From: Sphingobacteriales bacterium
GTDB taxonomy: Bacteria > Bacteroidota > Bacteroidia > Sphingobacteriales > Sphingobacteriaceae
Assembly (NCBI GenBank): GCA_015655115.1
Contig: JAATFQ010000072.1
Coordinates: 1 to 36,193, forward strand
DNA length: 36,193 nt
Direction: 5' to 3'
The notes beneath the pieces were generated by a model. That model was not told the DNA's origin and ran no database searches. It saw only the letters and a program-made list of their open reading frames with translations. Below, one piece after another: positions 1 through 6,850 of this stretch. Within the stretch, counting starts at the first letter, position 1; each line of letters opens with the position of its first letter. Made by a program: the position numbers and the translations under genes.

Positions 1-548
1 CCCGCACTTTTATCAGTGAAAACAGGTGGAAACCAATTGCCGACAGCCTGAGTGCCGGAGATTATGTGCTGATGCAGTTTGGACACAATGATGAAGCAAA
101 AGAAGAAAAATACAAAGACCGCTATACGCCTGTTGAAGATTATAAGAAGAACCTCATTAAATTTATCACAGAAAGCAGGTTAAAAAAAGCTGTTCCTGTA
201 TTGATCACTCCCGTGTCAAGAATGAAATTTGATGCCAGTGGAAATGCGGAAGAAACGCATAAGTTATATACAGCCGCTGTTTATGAAGTAGCGAAACAGT
301 ATGATACCCCATTGGTGGATTTAGACAAAGCAAGCAGGGAACTTTTTCAGCAATTAGGTCCACAGCGTACACAAATGCTTTTTATGCAGATAGCACCCAA
401 TGTCAATCCCATTTATCCTGAAGGAAAACGAGACAATACCCACTTTAATGAGCTTGGCGCAAGGGAAATTGCCCAGCTGGTTTTAAGGGAAATCAGGGGA
501 CTTCATATTGGCCTGAAAGATCATATTGTAGATCCTCTAAAAAAATAA
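1..548 (+). CDS. SGNH/GDSL esterase, rhamnogalacturonan acetylesterase-like (5' truncated)
   Basis: This is the C-terminal part of an exported SGNH hydrolase. The reading frame is open from base 3 at the window edge and enters with RTFISENRW, a phrase typical of the RhgT/rhamnogalacturonan acetylesterase family. It continues through the block III motif QFGHND (oxyanion Asn) and ends with the block V segment DNTHFNELGA, whose Asp and His complete the catalytic triad. The nucleophile Ser block lies upstream of the window. The family removes O-acetyl groups from galacturonic acid in the rhamnogalacturonan I backbone, in the periplasm or outside the cell. About 182 residues are visible of a usual 250-450. 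The first in-frame start-like codon (GTG at 66) is internal and not the true start. The gene converges with the small gene at 568-987. Family call is firm; exact substrate is inferred. Confidence 0.85.
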   Translation, partial: RTFISENRWKPIADSLSAGDYVLMQFGHNDEAKEEKYKDRYTPVEDYKKNLIKFITESRLKKAVPVLITPVSRMKFDASGNAEETHKLYTAAVYEVAKQYDTPLVDLDKASRELFQQLGPQRTQMLFMQIAPNVNPIYPEGKRDNTHFNELGAREIAQLVLREIRGLHIGLKDHIVDPLKK

Positions 549-567
549 TAAGGATATATCCCAACCT

Positions 568-987
568 CTAATTTATTGCACGCCGCTCCTCGCGCAGGAT
601 ATTTTCGACAAGTTCGAAAATATCTGTTTTAAGATCGCGGAATTCACACATGATATTCACCATCTGGGACTCGATTTCTACCTGCAACAAAGACGTTCTT
701 TCCTCATTATCTTTAATTTTATTCTTGGCAACCCATTCCATCTCTTTGAGCTGTTGGCAGATGAGATGATTGACCTTGACTTCATTTTGAGCAAGGCACA
801 GCAACCTTTGGCCACTACCTTTTACTTTGTCAGTGAGCTTCCTGTTATACAGACGAAGAAAATATTCGTCAAGCAGCCGATTTAGAAAGGAAGTTTCCAT
901 TTTAAAGAACTCGAGGTCTGAGGCCCAGCTCTTTGCGATTACATAATATTGTAACGACTTAGCGGAGAATGTAGGTGTAGTTTCCAT
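568..987 (-). CDS. Small helical protein of unknown function
   Basis: I do not recognise this 139-residue protein. It has no signal peptide and no membrane segment. Composition is strongly helical and charged, with the second half (about residues 75-139) rich in Glu, Lys and Leu and with heptad-like spacing, so a coiled coil or helical bundle is likely. It starts with ATG at 987. Just upstream on the minus strand sits AACCAAATATAAG, a leader motif also seen before SusC and GH2 in this window. It converges with the esterase on its left, and an AT-rich gap lies on its right. No catalytic motif is visible. I consider it a real gene because of its length, coherent composition and the leader motif. 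Confidence 0.6.
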   Translation of the reverse strand: METTPTFSAKSLQYYVIAKSWASDLEFFKMETSFLNRLLDEYFLRLYNRKLTDKVKGSGQRLLCLAQNEVKVNHLICQQLKEMEWVAKNKIKDNEERTSLLQVEIESQMVNIMCEFRDLKTDIFELVENILREERRAIN

Positions 988-1548
988 AAGCTTATATTTG
1001 GTTTATTACATTTAGTTTCAATGTTCAAAAAACCTGCAACAATGCCTTACATCAAGTAAAAAACAATAATAACTCCATATTACCTAATGAAACCATCCCT
1101 GATTTTTCACATTACATACCCAACCGGGGCTTGCAATTCTTCAATTCAAATAAAGAACAATAAAAGTCAATGAATAAATGAATATAAAAACTATGATAGC
1201 ATCATCAACTCCAAAAACAGTATCCACCAATGAAAATCAGATAGTTATAACACAAATATAATAGAGATAAGCCAAATATGCAAGATTAAAAACATTGATT
1301 ATTTAATAAATAAGTAATGAAATCATAGGACCACAGCTCAGGACATATATTGTGCTGTTTCCGTCAAAAAAGCATAAAGAGCAGTCAAAAATATAAAAAT
1401 GATCTTTCGAAGAATTTTATGATAAAAAAATAACCCAGGGTCATGTAAGCATAAAGAGATAAAACAAGTTCAATTTCCTCTCCAATTTTATAATGGTAAA
1501 TGTAATATTGTATATTTATGGCTTTAGTATGCTAAGCTTATATTTTGT
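988..1548. other. AT-rich intergenic region between divergent genes
   Basis: No gene is supported in this 561-bp stretch, which is very AT-rich with many short A and T runs. It separates the minus-strand 139-residue gene from the plus-strand histidine kinase, so both promoters should lie here. A TATATTTG match to the Bacteroidota -7 consensus (TAnnTTTG) lies at 993-1000 on the plus strand, and the reverse-strand equivalent (CAAATATA) at 1253-1260. A 12-bp direct repeat AAGCATAAAGAG occurs at about 1370-1381 and 1447-1458. I see no tRNA or convincing hairpin. Confidence 0.5.
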
Positions 1549-2766
1549 ATGGACAGAAATCAGAATCCTCAGGATCAAAAGTTCTTTTCCTTTATTAATC
1601 ACGCACCAATAGGGATTGCTGAAATAGATCAAAGCGGGAAAATAATATGGATTAACATTGCTGGCAAAGCACTCCTTGGCCCATTAAGTCAATCCTATCA
1701 GCTAGGTACAGACAATGCTTTTGTCGTGCTCGACTGTATTGATCCCCAGATCAGCGAGGCGATTAAAGCTTTTGATCAACCCAGTGGCAGTATCGTTCAG
1801 CACCAGATAGAAAACTTTATACTCCCAGACGAAACTTTAGAAAGACATTATCAGCTCAGTGCCAATAAAATTCATGAAAACTGCATTATCCTGTCCTGTG
1901 AGGACCTCACTCAAAAATTAGATGAAGAAAAAGCAATGAACCAGGCAGTTTTAGAACAGGCCGTATCCAATGGCAAATTCGAAATTGCGTCTGAGGTGCT
2001 GCATGACATTGGTAATGCAGTAGTTGGATTTGGCTCCTACCTCACCAGGATCAACCGCTTTTTAGAGCAGGACAGCATGGAAAACCTGGAGAACGTCGTT
2101 TCATTTTTAAAAACACAACAGGTAGCTATTGGTACGGCAATCGGCGGACAGAAGTCAGCAGCCCTCGTCAATCTTCTGGAAGGCATTGTAAAAAAAGAAA
2201 ACGATAGCCGCACCGAAATAAAGAAATCCATACAAGGACAACTGAGTGTCATTACTCATATCCAGGAAATCCTTACCATCCAGCGCCAGTATGTAACGGG
2301 ACAAAATGTACATGACCGCAGACCGGTAAATCTGAAAGAGATCTTATTTGACAGCCGCGCTATGCTTTTCGCCTCATACGATAAAAAAGGAATAAAGCTT
2401 AATCTGAACGTACCAGATCACGTGCAGGAAATAAAGGGAGACCGCACCAAACTAATGCAGGTAGTGCTAAATATCCTAAAAAACAGCATTGAAGCCATAG
2501 ATATGAATGCGAATGATAAAATGATAACTATCAACTTACTTTTACATGACCAGTCCCTTGAACTATCCGTCATAGACAATGGTCATGGTTTTGACGAGCG
2601 CGTAGCCAGTCATCTTTTTGAGCGGGGACATACAACAAAAACCACGGGTACCGGATTAGGACTGTACAATTGCAGGTCTATTGTAGAAAGCCACGGCGGT
2701 TCAATAGAAATGTATAGTAAGGGGCCGGGTATGGGCACAACAACGATAATAAAGTTTATATTATAA
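1549..2766 (+). CDS. Sensor histidine kinase with N-terminal PAS-like domain
   Basis: This is a 405-residue soluble histidine kinase with no membrane segment or signal peptide. Residues about 10-125 look like a PAS domain (FFSFINHAPIGIAEID near the start). A helical linker leads to an H-box around LHDIGN with the likely phospho-accepting His152. The ATP-binding domain is complete: N-box NILKNSIEAID (308-318), G1 DNGHGFD (343-349), F-box LFERGHTTK (356-364) and G2 GTGLGL (367-372). The H-box is atypical (HDIGN rather than HELR), and the DHp region is longer than usual. Only 28 nt separate it from the next kinase, whose N-terminal receiver is the obvious phosphotransfer partner. The ATG at 1549 is the first plausible start; no clear ribosome binding site is present, as is usual in this phylum. 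The signal is unknown. Confidence 0.88.
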   Translation: MDRNQNPQDQKFFSFINHAPIGIAEIDQSGKIIWINIAGKALLGPLSQSYQLGTDNAFVVLDCIDPQISEAIKAFDQPSGSIVQHQIENFILPDETLERHYQLSANKIHENCIILSCEDLTQKLDEEKAMNQAVLEQAVSNGKFEIASEVLHDIGNAVVGFGSYLTRINRFLEQDSMENLENVVSFLKTQQVAIGTAIGGQKSAALVNLLEGIVKKENDSRTEIKKSIQGQLSVITHIQEILTIQRQYVTGQNVHDRRPVNLKEILFDSRAMLFASYDKKGIKLNLNVPDHVQEIKGDRTKLMQVVLNILKNSIEAIDMNANDKMITINLLLHDQSLELSVIDNGHGFDERVASHLFERGHTTKTTGTGLGLYNCRSIVESHGGSIEMYSKGPGMGTTTIIKFIL

Positions 2767-2794
2767 ATTAAGAAGTAAAGCGTAAGCGATTTTT

Positions 2795-4372
2795 ATGAAA
2801 CAAAGCGTAAACACCTCCGTATTGGTAATTGATGATGAAGAACTGGTTAGGGATAATATTGAAGATATTTTAACGCCGCGCAGAGCTGTTGCAGAAGATG
2901 CGGAAATAAGCTTGGCAGCAAGCATACTTTTTGATACACAGCCGGAAATATTAACGCCACGATCAAGCAATATCCCCCAGTTTACTGTAGCTAAGGCTGC
3001 CAACGGTATGGCGGGCACACAGATGGTAAAAGATGCTGTGGAAAATGGATCACCTTATGCGGTCATCTTCCTTGATATGAGAATGCCGGGATGGGATGGA
3101 TTGGAAACAGTAATACAGATTCGAAAGTACGATAGCAAAGCAGAGATTATTTTTATAACTGCATATAGCGACCATTCCATTGAAGATATCGTAGAAAGGG
3201 CAGGTCAGAATGTAGGCTATCATTGTAAGCCTTATGCTGCCGAAGAGATCATTTCACTGGCGACAAAAGCGGTTACAGATTATGACAGGCTTCGTAATTT
3301 AGAGAAATTGATAGAATCTATCTCTTCTATAGGGCTGAATAAGTATCAGCTCAATTCTCTGCTTAAAAACATTCTCGATCAGCTCGCTATCTCGGTCGGC
3401 ACTAACATGGCATTATTGGGTAAACTGAACGAAGATTATAGCTATGAAAAGATATTATCTATCGGCGCCATCGAAGAACGAATTAACCTCGACGAGCTCA
3501 TCACACGTGTAAAAGCTATTCATATTGAAACTGATGAAGTAGTACAAATGGACGACCTGATTCTGGCAAAGATGGATTGCTATTCTGTATTTGCTGTATT
3601 GCAAAAGCATGAAAAACTGAAAACAGAGAAGTTGTACCTGCTCAAATTATTTGTACAAAATGCAGCACAAGCCATCAGAAATGCAGAATTGGTAGAACAG
3701 CTTATTCAAAAAGAAAAGCTATCTGTAGTTGGCAAGGCAATAGGTATGGTGATGCATGACCTTAGGTCACCGATAAAGAATATGCAGATGATCACCAAAA
3801 TGATGAGGGAAGAAGGTAACACTTCAGAATGGACAGATATGCTGGATCGATGTGCATACCAGGCTTCAGAAATTTTTGACTATTTCCTTGACTTCCTTAA
3901 AGAAACTACGTTTGAAAGCAGATTGCTAAACCTCAAATACATTGTCAGCGAAGGTGTGGATCTCGCCGCTGGTACCAGTGACCATAAAGATATCAATATT
4001 AATCAGGCTATCCCGGATACATTGATGGTTAATGGTGATGAGCGTAAATTGAAACGGGTAGTAATGAACCTGGTAAATAATGCTATAGACGCATTAAAGA
4101 ACAAAAATGTGTCAATGCCAGAGGTAGGTATTTCTGCACAGCTCAATACTGCAGGTGATCAGATAGTGCTGACCATCCGCGATAATGGTCCGGGAATACC
4201 TCAGGATATTCTTAAAAGCCTTTTCGAACCTTTCGTAACCAGGAATAAAAGCGAAGGAACAGGTTTGGGACTAGCTATCGTAAAACAAAATATTACTGCG
4301 CATAACGGATCTATTGAAGTAGAAAATAATAATGGTGCCGTGTTTAAAATTTCCCTGCCAATCAGTGCTTAA
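2795..4372 (+). CDS. Hybrid response regulator/histidine kinase (REC - GAF-like - HisKA - HATPase)
   Basis: This 525-residue protein starts with a receiver domain: acidic pair D13/D14, phospho-accepting D94 in FLDMRMPGWDG, Thr122 in IFITAYSD and Lys145 in HCKPYA. About 80 residues separate the acidic pair from D94, against about 44 in CheY, so an insertion of some 35 residues (about 27-62) sits after helix 1. A GAF-like region follows (about 175-295), then a kinase core with H-box VMHDLRSPIKN (His321), N-box NLVNNAIDAL (425-434), G1 DNGPGIP (463-469), F-box LFEPFVTR and G2 GTGLGL (488-493). There is no DNA-binding output domain. It lies 28 nt after the PAS-like kinase and is very probably co-transcribed, which suggests a relay in which the first kinase phosphorylates this receiver and thereby tunes a second kinase. 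The final target is not in the window. Confidence 0.88.
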   Translation: MKQSVNTSVLVIDDEELVRDNIEDILTPRRAVAEDAEISLAASILFDTQPEILTPRSSNIPQFTVAKAANGMAGTQMVKDAVENGSPYAVIFLDMRMPGWDGLETVIQIRKYDSKAEIIFITAYSDHSIEDIVERAGQNVGYHCKPYAAEEIISLATKAVTDYDRLRNLEKLIESISSIGLNKYQLNSLLKNILDQLAISVGTNMALLGKLNEDYSYEKILSIGAIEERINLDELITRVKAIHIETDEVVQMDDLILAKMDCYSVFAVLQKHEKLKTEKLYLLKLFVQNAAQAIRNAELVEQLIQKEKLSVVGKAIGMVMHDLRSPIKNMQMITKMMREEGNTSEWTDMLDRCAYQASEIFDYFLDFLKETTFESRLLNLKYIVSEGVDLAAGTSDHKDININQAIPDTLMVNGDERKLKRVVMNLVNNAIDALKNKNVSMPEVGISAQLNTAGDQIVLTIRDNGPGIPQDILKSLFEPFVTRNKSEGTGLGLAIVKQNITAHNGSIEVENNNGAVFKISLPISA

Positions 4373-4406
4373 ACTATCCAAAAAAACACAAAGTACTGTA
4401 CGCAAT

Positions 4407-4455
4407 AGCTGCATATCCCATAATTATATTGAAATAGTAATTATGAGATGTGTAG
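4407..4455. terminator. Hairpin between converging genes
   Basis: A near-perfect 19-bp inverted repeat (left arm 4407-4425, right arm 4437-4455, loop of about 11 nt). In RNA the arms pair with two G-U wobbles and one mismatch. It lies between the stops of two converging genes (4372 on plus, 4466 on minus), where a bidirectional terminator is expected. There is no strong U-tract on either side, so factor-independent action is uncertain. Confidence 0.5.
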
Positions 4456-4465
4456 CTTAACGATA

Positions 4466-4783
4466 TTAACATTTATCATAAGCTTCCAGGGCAACGGGCA
4501 AACAGGTAACTACTCCTTTTAAGCCACATACTGTTAACGTAATCAGTATAGTGTCCTTTACCTCATCACGTGTAGCACCCAGCTTTTTCGCCATCTGTAC
4601 ATGATAATATACAGCAGTTGTATCTCCTAAGGTTGCTTTAATACCTATATAAACTAAATTCTTGGTCTTTTCATCAAGTCCACCGGAAGCTTTAAGTACC
4701 TCAACAAGACCATTAAATGCGGCAGCAATTTCAGGCGCTTCGTTCTGAAATATATTTAGCGGATTAGCTTTTTGCTCAATCAT
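4466..4783 (-). CDS. Carboxymuconolactone decarboxylase-fold protein lacking the CxxC pair
   Basis: This 105-residue protein fits the compact carboxymuconolactone decarboxylase (CMD/AhpD-like) fold. It has the helical hairpin KNLVYIGIKATLGDTTAVYY, followed by the HVQMAKKLGATRDEV segment that is diagnostic for the family. The segment that in AhpD-type members holds the redox CxxC here reads GDTTAVYYHV (53-62), so the cysteine pair is missing. Cysteines occur only near the C-terminus (Cys86, Cys94, Cys105). Thiol-dependent peroxidase-reductase activity is therefore unlikely, and the function is open. The ATG at 4783 is the only sensible start. It stands alone, converging with the signalling genes. 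Confidence 0.8.
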   Translation of the reverse strand: MIEQKANPLNIFQNEAPEIAAAFNGLVEVLKASGGLDEKTKNLVYIGIKATLGDTTAVYYHVQMAKKLGATRDEVKDTILITLTVCGLKGVVTCLPVALEAYDKC

Positions 4784-5094
4784 AAAATAATTATTTGATA
4801 TTTAAAGGTACAGAATATAGTAAAATGGTTATATGATCTGTGTCAATAGTACTGTAAAAACAATTAATAGCCAGATAACTTAACACTGGCTTAACGCAAT
4901 GCTTAGCTAAAACCGCTGATAAATGCCAGAAAGTATACTTTATGAATGAGATCAGCTGAGCATACTGGCTGAGAAAGAAAAGCTGAGCATGCGACGTCCT
5001 TAATGGATAATGTTAACAACATACTAAAAGTTAACATAAATATAATATACACGTTATATTTCTATAACATACATTTGTTATACAATATAATAAC
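4784..5094. other. Intergenic region with repeats upstream of the lysine-rich gene
   Basis: No gene is supported in this 311-bp stretch. It holds the promoters of two divergent genes. Visible structure includes GCCAG...CTGGC arms near 4870, two copies of GCTGAGCAT near 4955 and 4982, two copies of GTTAACA at 5012-5018 and 5030-5036, and a palindromic promoter candidate at 5063-5082 described separately. The last 80 bases are extremely AT-rich. Confidence 0.5.
5063..5082 (+). promoter_or_regulatory. Candidate promoter -7 element inside a palindrome
   Basis: TACATTTG at 5070-5077 matches the Bacteroidota -7 consensus TAnnTTTG and lies 17 nt before the ATG of the lysine-rich gene. It is embedded in a perfect 7-bp inverted repeat, TATAACA-N6-TGTTATA, spanning 5063-5082. 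A dimeric regulator bound there would cover the -7 element. I see no convincing -33 TTG element. Motif and palindrome are seen directly; promoter function is inferred. Confidence 0.4.
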
Positions 5095-5376
5095 ATGAAA
5101 AAAAGCAAGCTTAAATCATTAGTTAAAACTGCCAGAAAAAAAGCAAAAAAAGATATTAAATCAAGTTTAATTACTGAATTGAGGGAAATAGCAGGCAGGT
5201 TTGGTCAGGACTCTAAAAAGATCAGGAAAGATATCGAAAAAGGATCCACTCAACTGGCCAAAAAACTTTCAAAGGATATTAAAATTGATAAATCGGCTAT
5301 TCTGGAAAACAGTAAAGAAAATACTGTTGAACAGATCGCAGAAGTGGCGGAGGCTAACACACCAGCCTCGAAATAA
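5095..5376 (+). CDS. Small lysine-rich basic protein of unknown function
   Basis: A 93-residue protein with 21 Lys and 4 Arg, concentrated in the first two-thirds (KKSKLKSLVKTARKKAKKD at the start), and a short acidic, alanine-rich tail (QIAEVAEANTPASK). There is no signal peptide or membrane segment, and the sequence is predicted to be almost entirely helical. The basic head plus acidic tail resembles small nucleic-acid-associated or phasin/histone-H1-like proteins, but I know no named family for it, so function is not assigned. The ATG at 5095 follows a good -7 promoter candidate, giving a leader of only about 11 nt. The gene stands alone, with a long-loop inverted repeat just after its stop. 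Confidence 0.65.
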   Translation: MKKSKLKSLVKTARKKAKKDIKSSLITELREIAGRFGQDSKKIRKDIEKGSTQLAKKLSKDIKIDKSAILENSKENTVEQIAEVAEANTPASK

Positions 5377-5380
5377 AAGG

Positions 5381-5454
5381 ATAGAATAGTTTTGCTAATT
5401 ATATAGGCTGGAATATTGATCCCGGACTCTCTGGTTAACAAAACTATTTTCTAT
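5381..5454 (+). repeat. Long-loop inverted repeat after the lysine-rich gene
   Basis: AATAGTTTTG (5385-5394) is the exact reverse complement of CAAAACTATT (5439-5448), and pairing can extend outwards to ATAGAAT/TTTTCTAT with a small bulge. The loop is about 44 nt. It starts 5 nt after the stop codon of the lysine-rich gene, so a terminator or mRNA 3'-end stabilising structure is likely, though the loop is unusually long. Confidence 0.4.
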
Positions 5455-5575
5455 GTAATTCCCCTTGCTGCATTAGGCATTGGAGATTAGCAATGGATTT
5501 ACCCAGGCTAATAACGGTATGTTTTAATGATAGAGCCGTTAATCTTATTAAAAATCAGCTGTTTGTAAGAAGCCC

Positions 5576-6679
5576 CTATCTCAACAACTTTTGATAGAAT
5601 GGCTTAAGCTGCTGTGCAAGAATCAGATGATCTGCTACACTGGGATGTCCAGAGCAGCCATGGGCCTCCATTGGGGGGAAGAAAAATATTTCAACAGGTG
5701 TGTCTGATGGATAAATAGAATCGATCCGGGATTTGATGATCAGGAGGCTTTTTTCAAGTACCTCACGAGAGGCGCCCTTCACCATAGGACTGCTCAGTAA
5801 AGCAATCTGAGCTTTTGGGTATTTTGATTTCACCAGCTTGACAAAGTTGACATAGCTGATGATGAACACCTGTTCTTCAAAAGGCTTTCTTGGTGTTTTT
5901 CCGTCACCATTGCTCAAGTCATTGGTACCTAAAGCAATACTCACTATCCTGGGGCTATAGTTATCAAAATGCCATTTACGGGTAGTATTAATTTTAAAAT
6001 CTATATTTTCATAAACCTGTGGCATACCGGGGCCATCTGTATTCCAGGTACGGTAAACACCGATACCGCTTACACTGCTCAGGAAATAATTCATTCCCAA
6101 ATCTCTCGCCACTCTGGGGCCATAGGCCATATAGGCATTGTGCTGGTCCTGGTATTCACCGGTACCGCAAGGTACATCTGAAGTGTCAGCCGCAGCACCG
6201 CAAGTAATACTGTTCCCGATAAATTCGATCAATGGTGCTTTAGGAACCTGTAAGGGTTTGATATGGTCTGCAGCAACTTTTGAGATAAGAATAGCACCGG
6301 TATGTGCTTCAGTAGCTTTATAAATCCATATTGTATGCTCGCCTTTACCAGCGGCATTTATTACTATGGGTTGATGAGTATTGCCATTAACCCTGATCCG
6401 TTTCTGATATACCCCATCCAGCTCGTACTGAATATAATTATGACCTTCCTTTTCCTTCAGGAATGCAAATAAAGCGCAGTGGTCACCCTCAAATTTAAAC
6501 CCAAAGTGTACCGCAGAACTGATCAGCTCCAGCTCATTTTGCCCGTTGAACAGATATCGTCCGTATGGTTTTAATCTGGATGCCTGAAGTGTATCAGTAT
6601 ATTTATAGCGCGTATGAGCATGTGCAGATTGATTCAAAAAAAAGATAATGATCAAAAGGATATAAGTTCTAAATTTCAT
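5576..6679 (-). CDS. CE2-type acetyl esterase (jelly-roll plus SGNH domain)
   Basis: A 367-residue exported esterase. Residues 1-21 form a signal peptide ending near SAHA. Residues about 25-145 look like the N-terminal jelly-roll domain of carbohydrate esterase family 2, and about 150-365 the SGNH domain. Block I is GNSITCGAA with nucleophile Ser157, the oxyanion Asn is in GTND (251-254), and the catalytic His345 lies in GCSGHPSVADH. CE2 enzymes remove O-acetyl groups from xylan, mannan or other plant polysaccharides and often work with a Ser-His dyad. The gene is last in the minus-strand PUL, 171 nt after the GH2 gene, so it probably deacetylates the PUL substrate in the periplasm. Length and start (ATG 6679) fit the family. 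Confidence 0.85.
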   Translation of the reverse strand: MKFRTYILLIIIFFLNQSAHAHTRYKYTDTLQASRLKPYGRYLFNGQNELELISSAVHFGFKFEGDHCALFAFLKEKEGHNYIQYELDGVYQKRIRVNGNTHQPIVINAAGKGEHTIWIYKATEAHTGAILISKVAADHIKPLQVPKAPLIEFIGNSITCGAAADTSDVPCGTGEYQDQHNAYMAYGPRVARDLGMNYFLSSVSGIGVYRTWNTDGPGMPQVYENIDFKINTTRKWHFDNYSPRIVSIALGTNDLSNGDGKTPRKPFEEQVFIISYVNFVKLVKSKYPKAQIALLSSPMVKGASREVLEKSLLIIKSRIDSIYPSDTPVEIFFFPPMEAHGCSGHPSVADHLILAQQLKPFYQKLLR

Positions 6680-6850
6680 TGCTGGTCTTTATTATTTCCT
6701 GACACAATAATAGATAATCAAAAGTCTATTGCCTCTTTTAAGTAGAAAAACTATCATTAAATGTGCGAAATCTGCTAAAGCCACCTATGACCTTTGTTCA
6801 GCCTTTGACCTGAATCAATTCATACGGCGCAACAGAAGGAAATATTCCTT

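Noticed and set aside
5381..5454. Terminal inverted repeats of a small mobile element
   Set aside because: The arms are only 10-14 bp with a 44-nt interior, no target-site duplication is visible and there is no transposase; an mRNA 3'-end structure is simpler.
5512..5541. TAACGG...CCGTTA stem as terminator of the CE2 gene
   Set aside because: Only 6 bp, a loop of 18 nt and no U-tract; too weak to list as a terminator.
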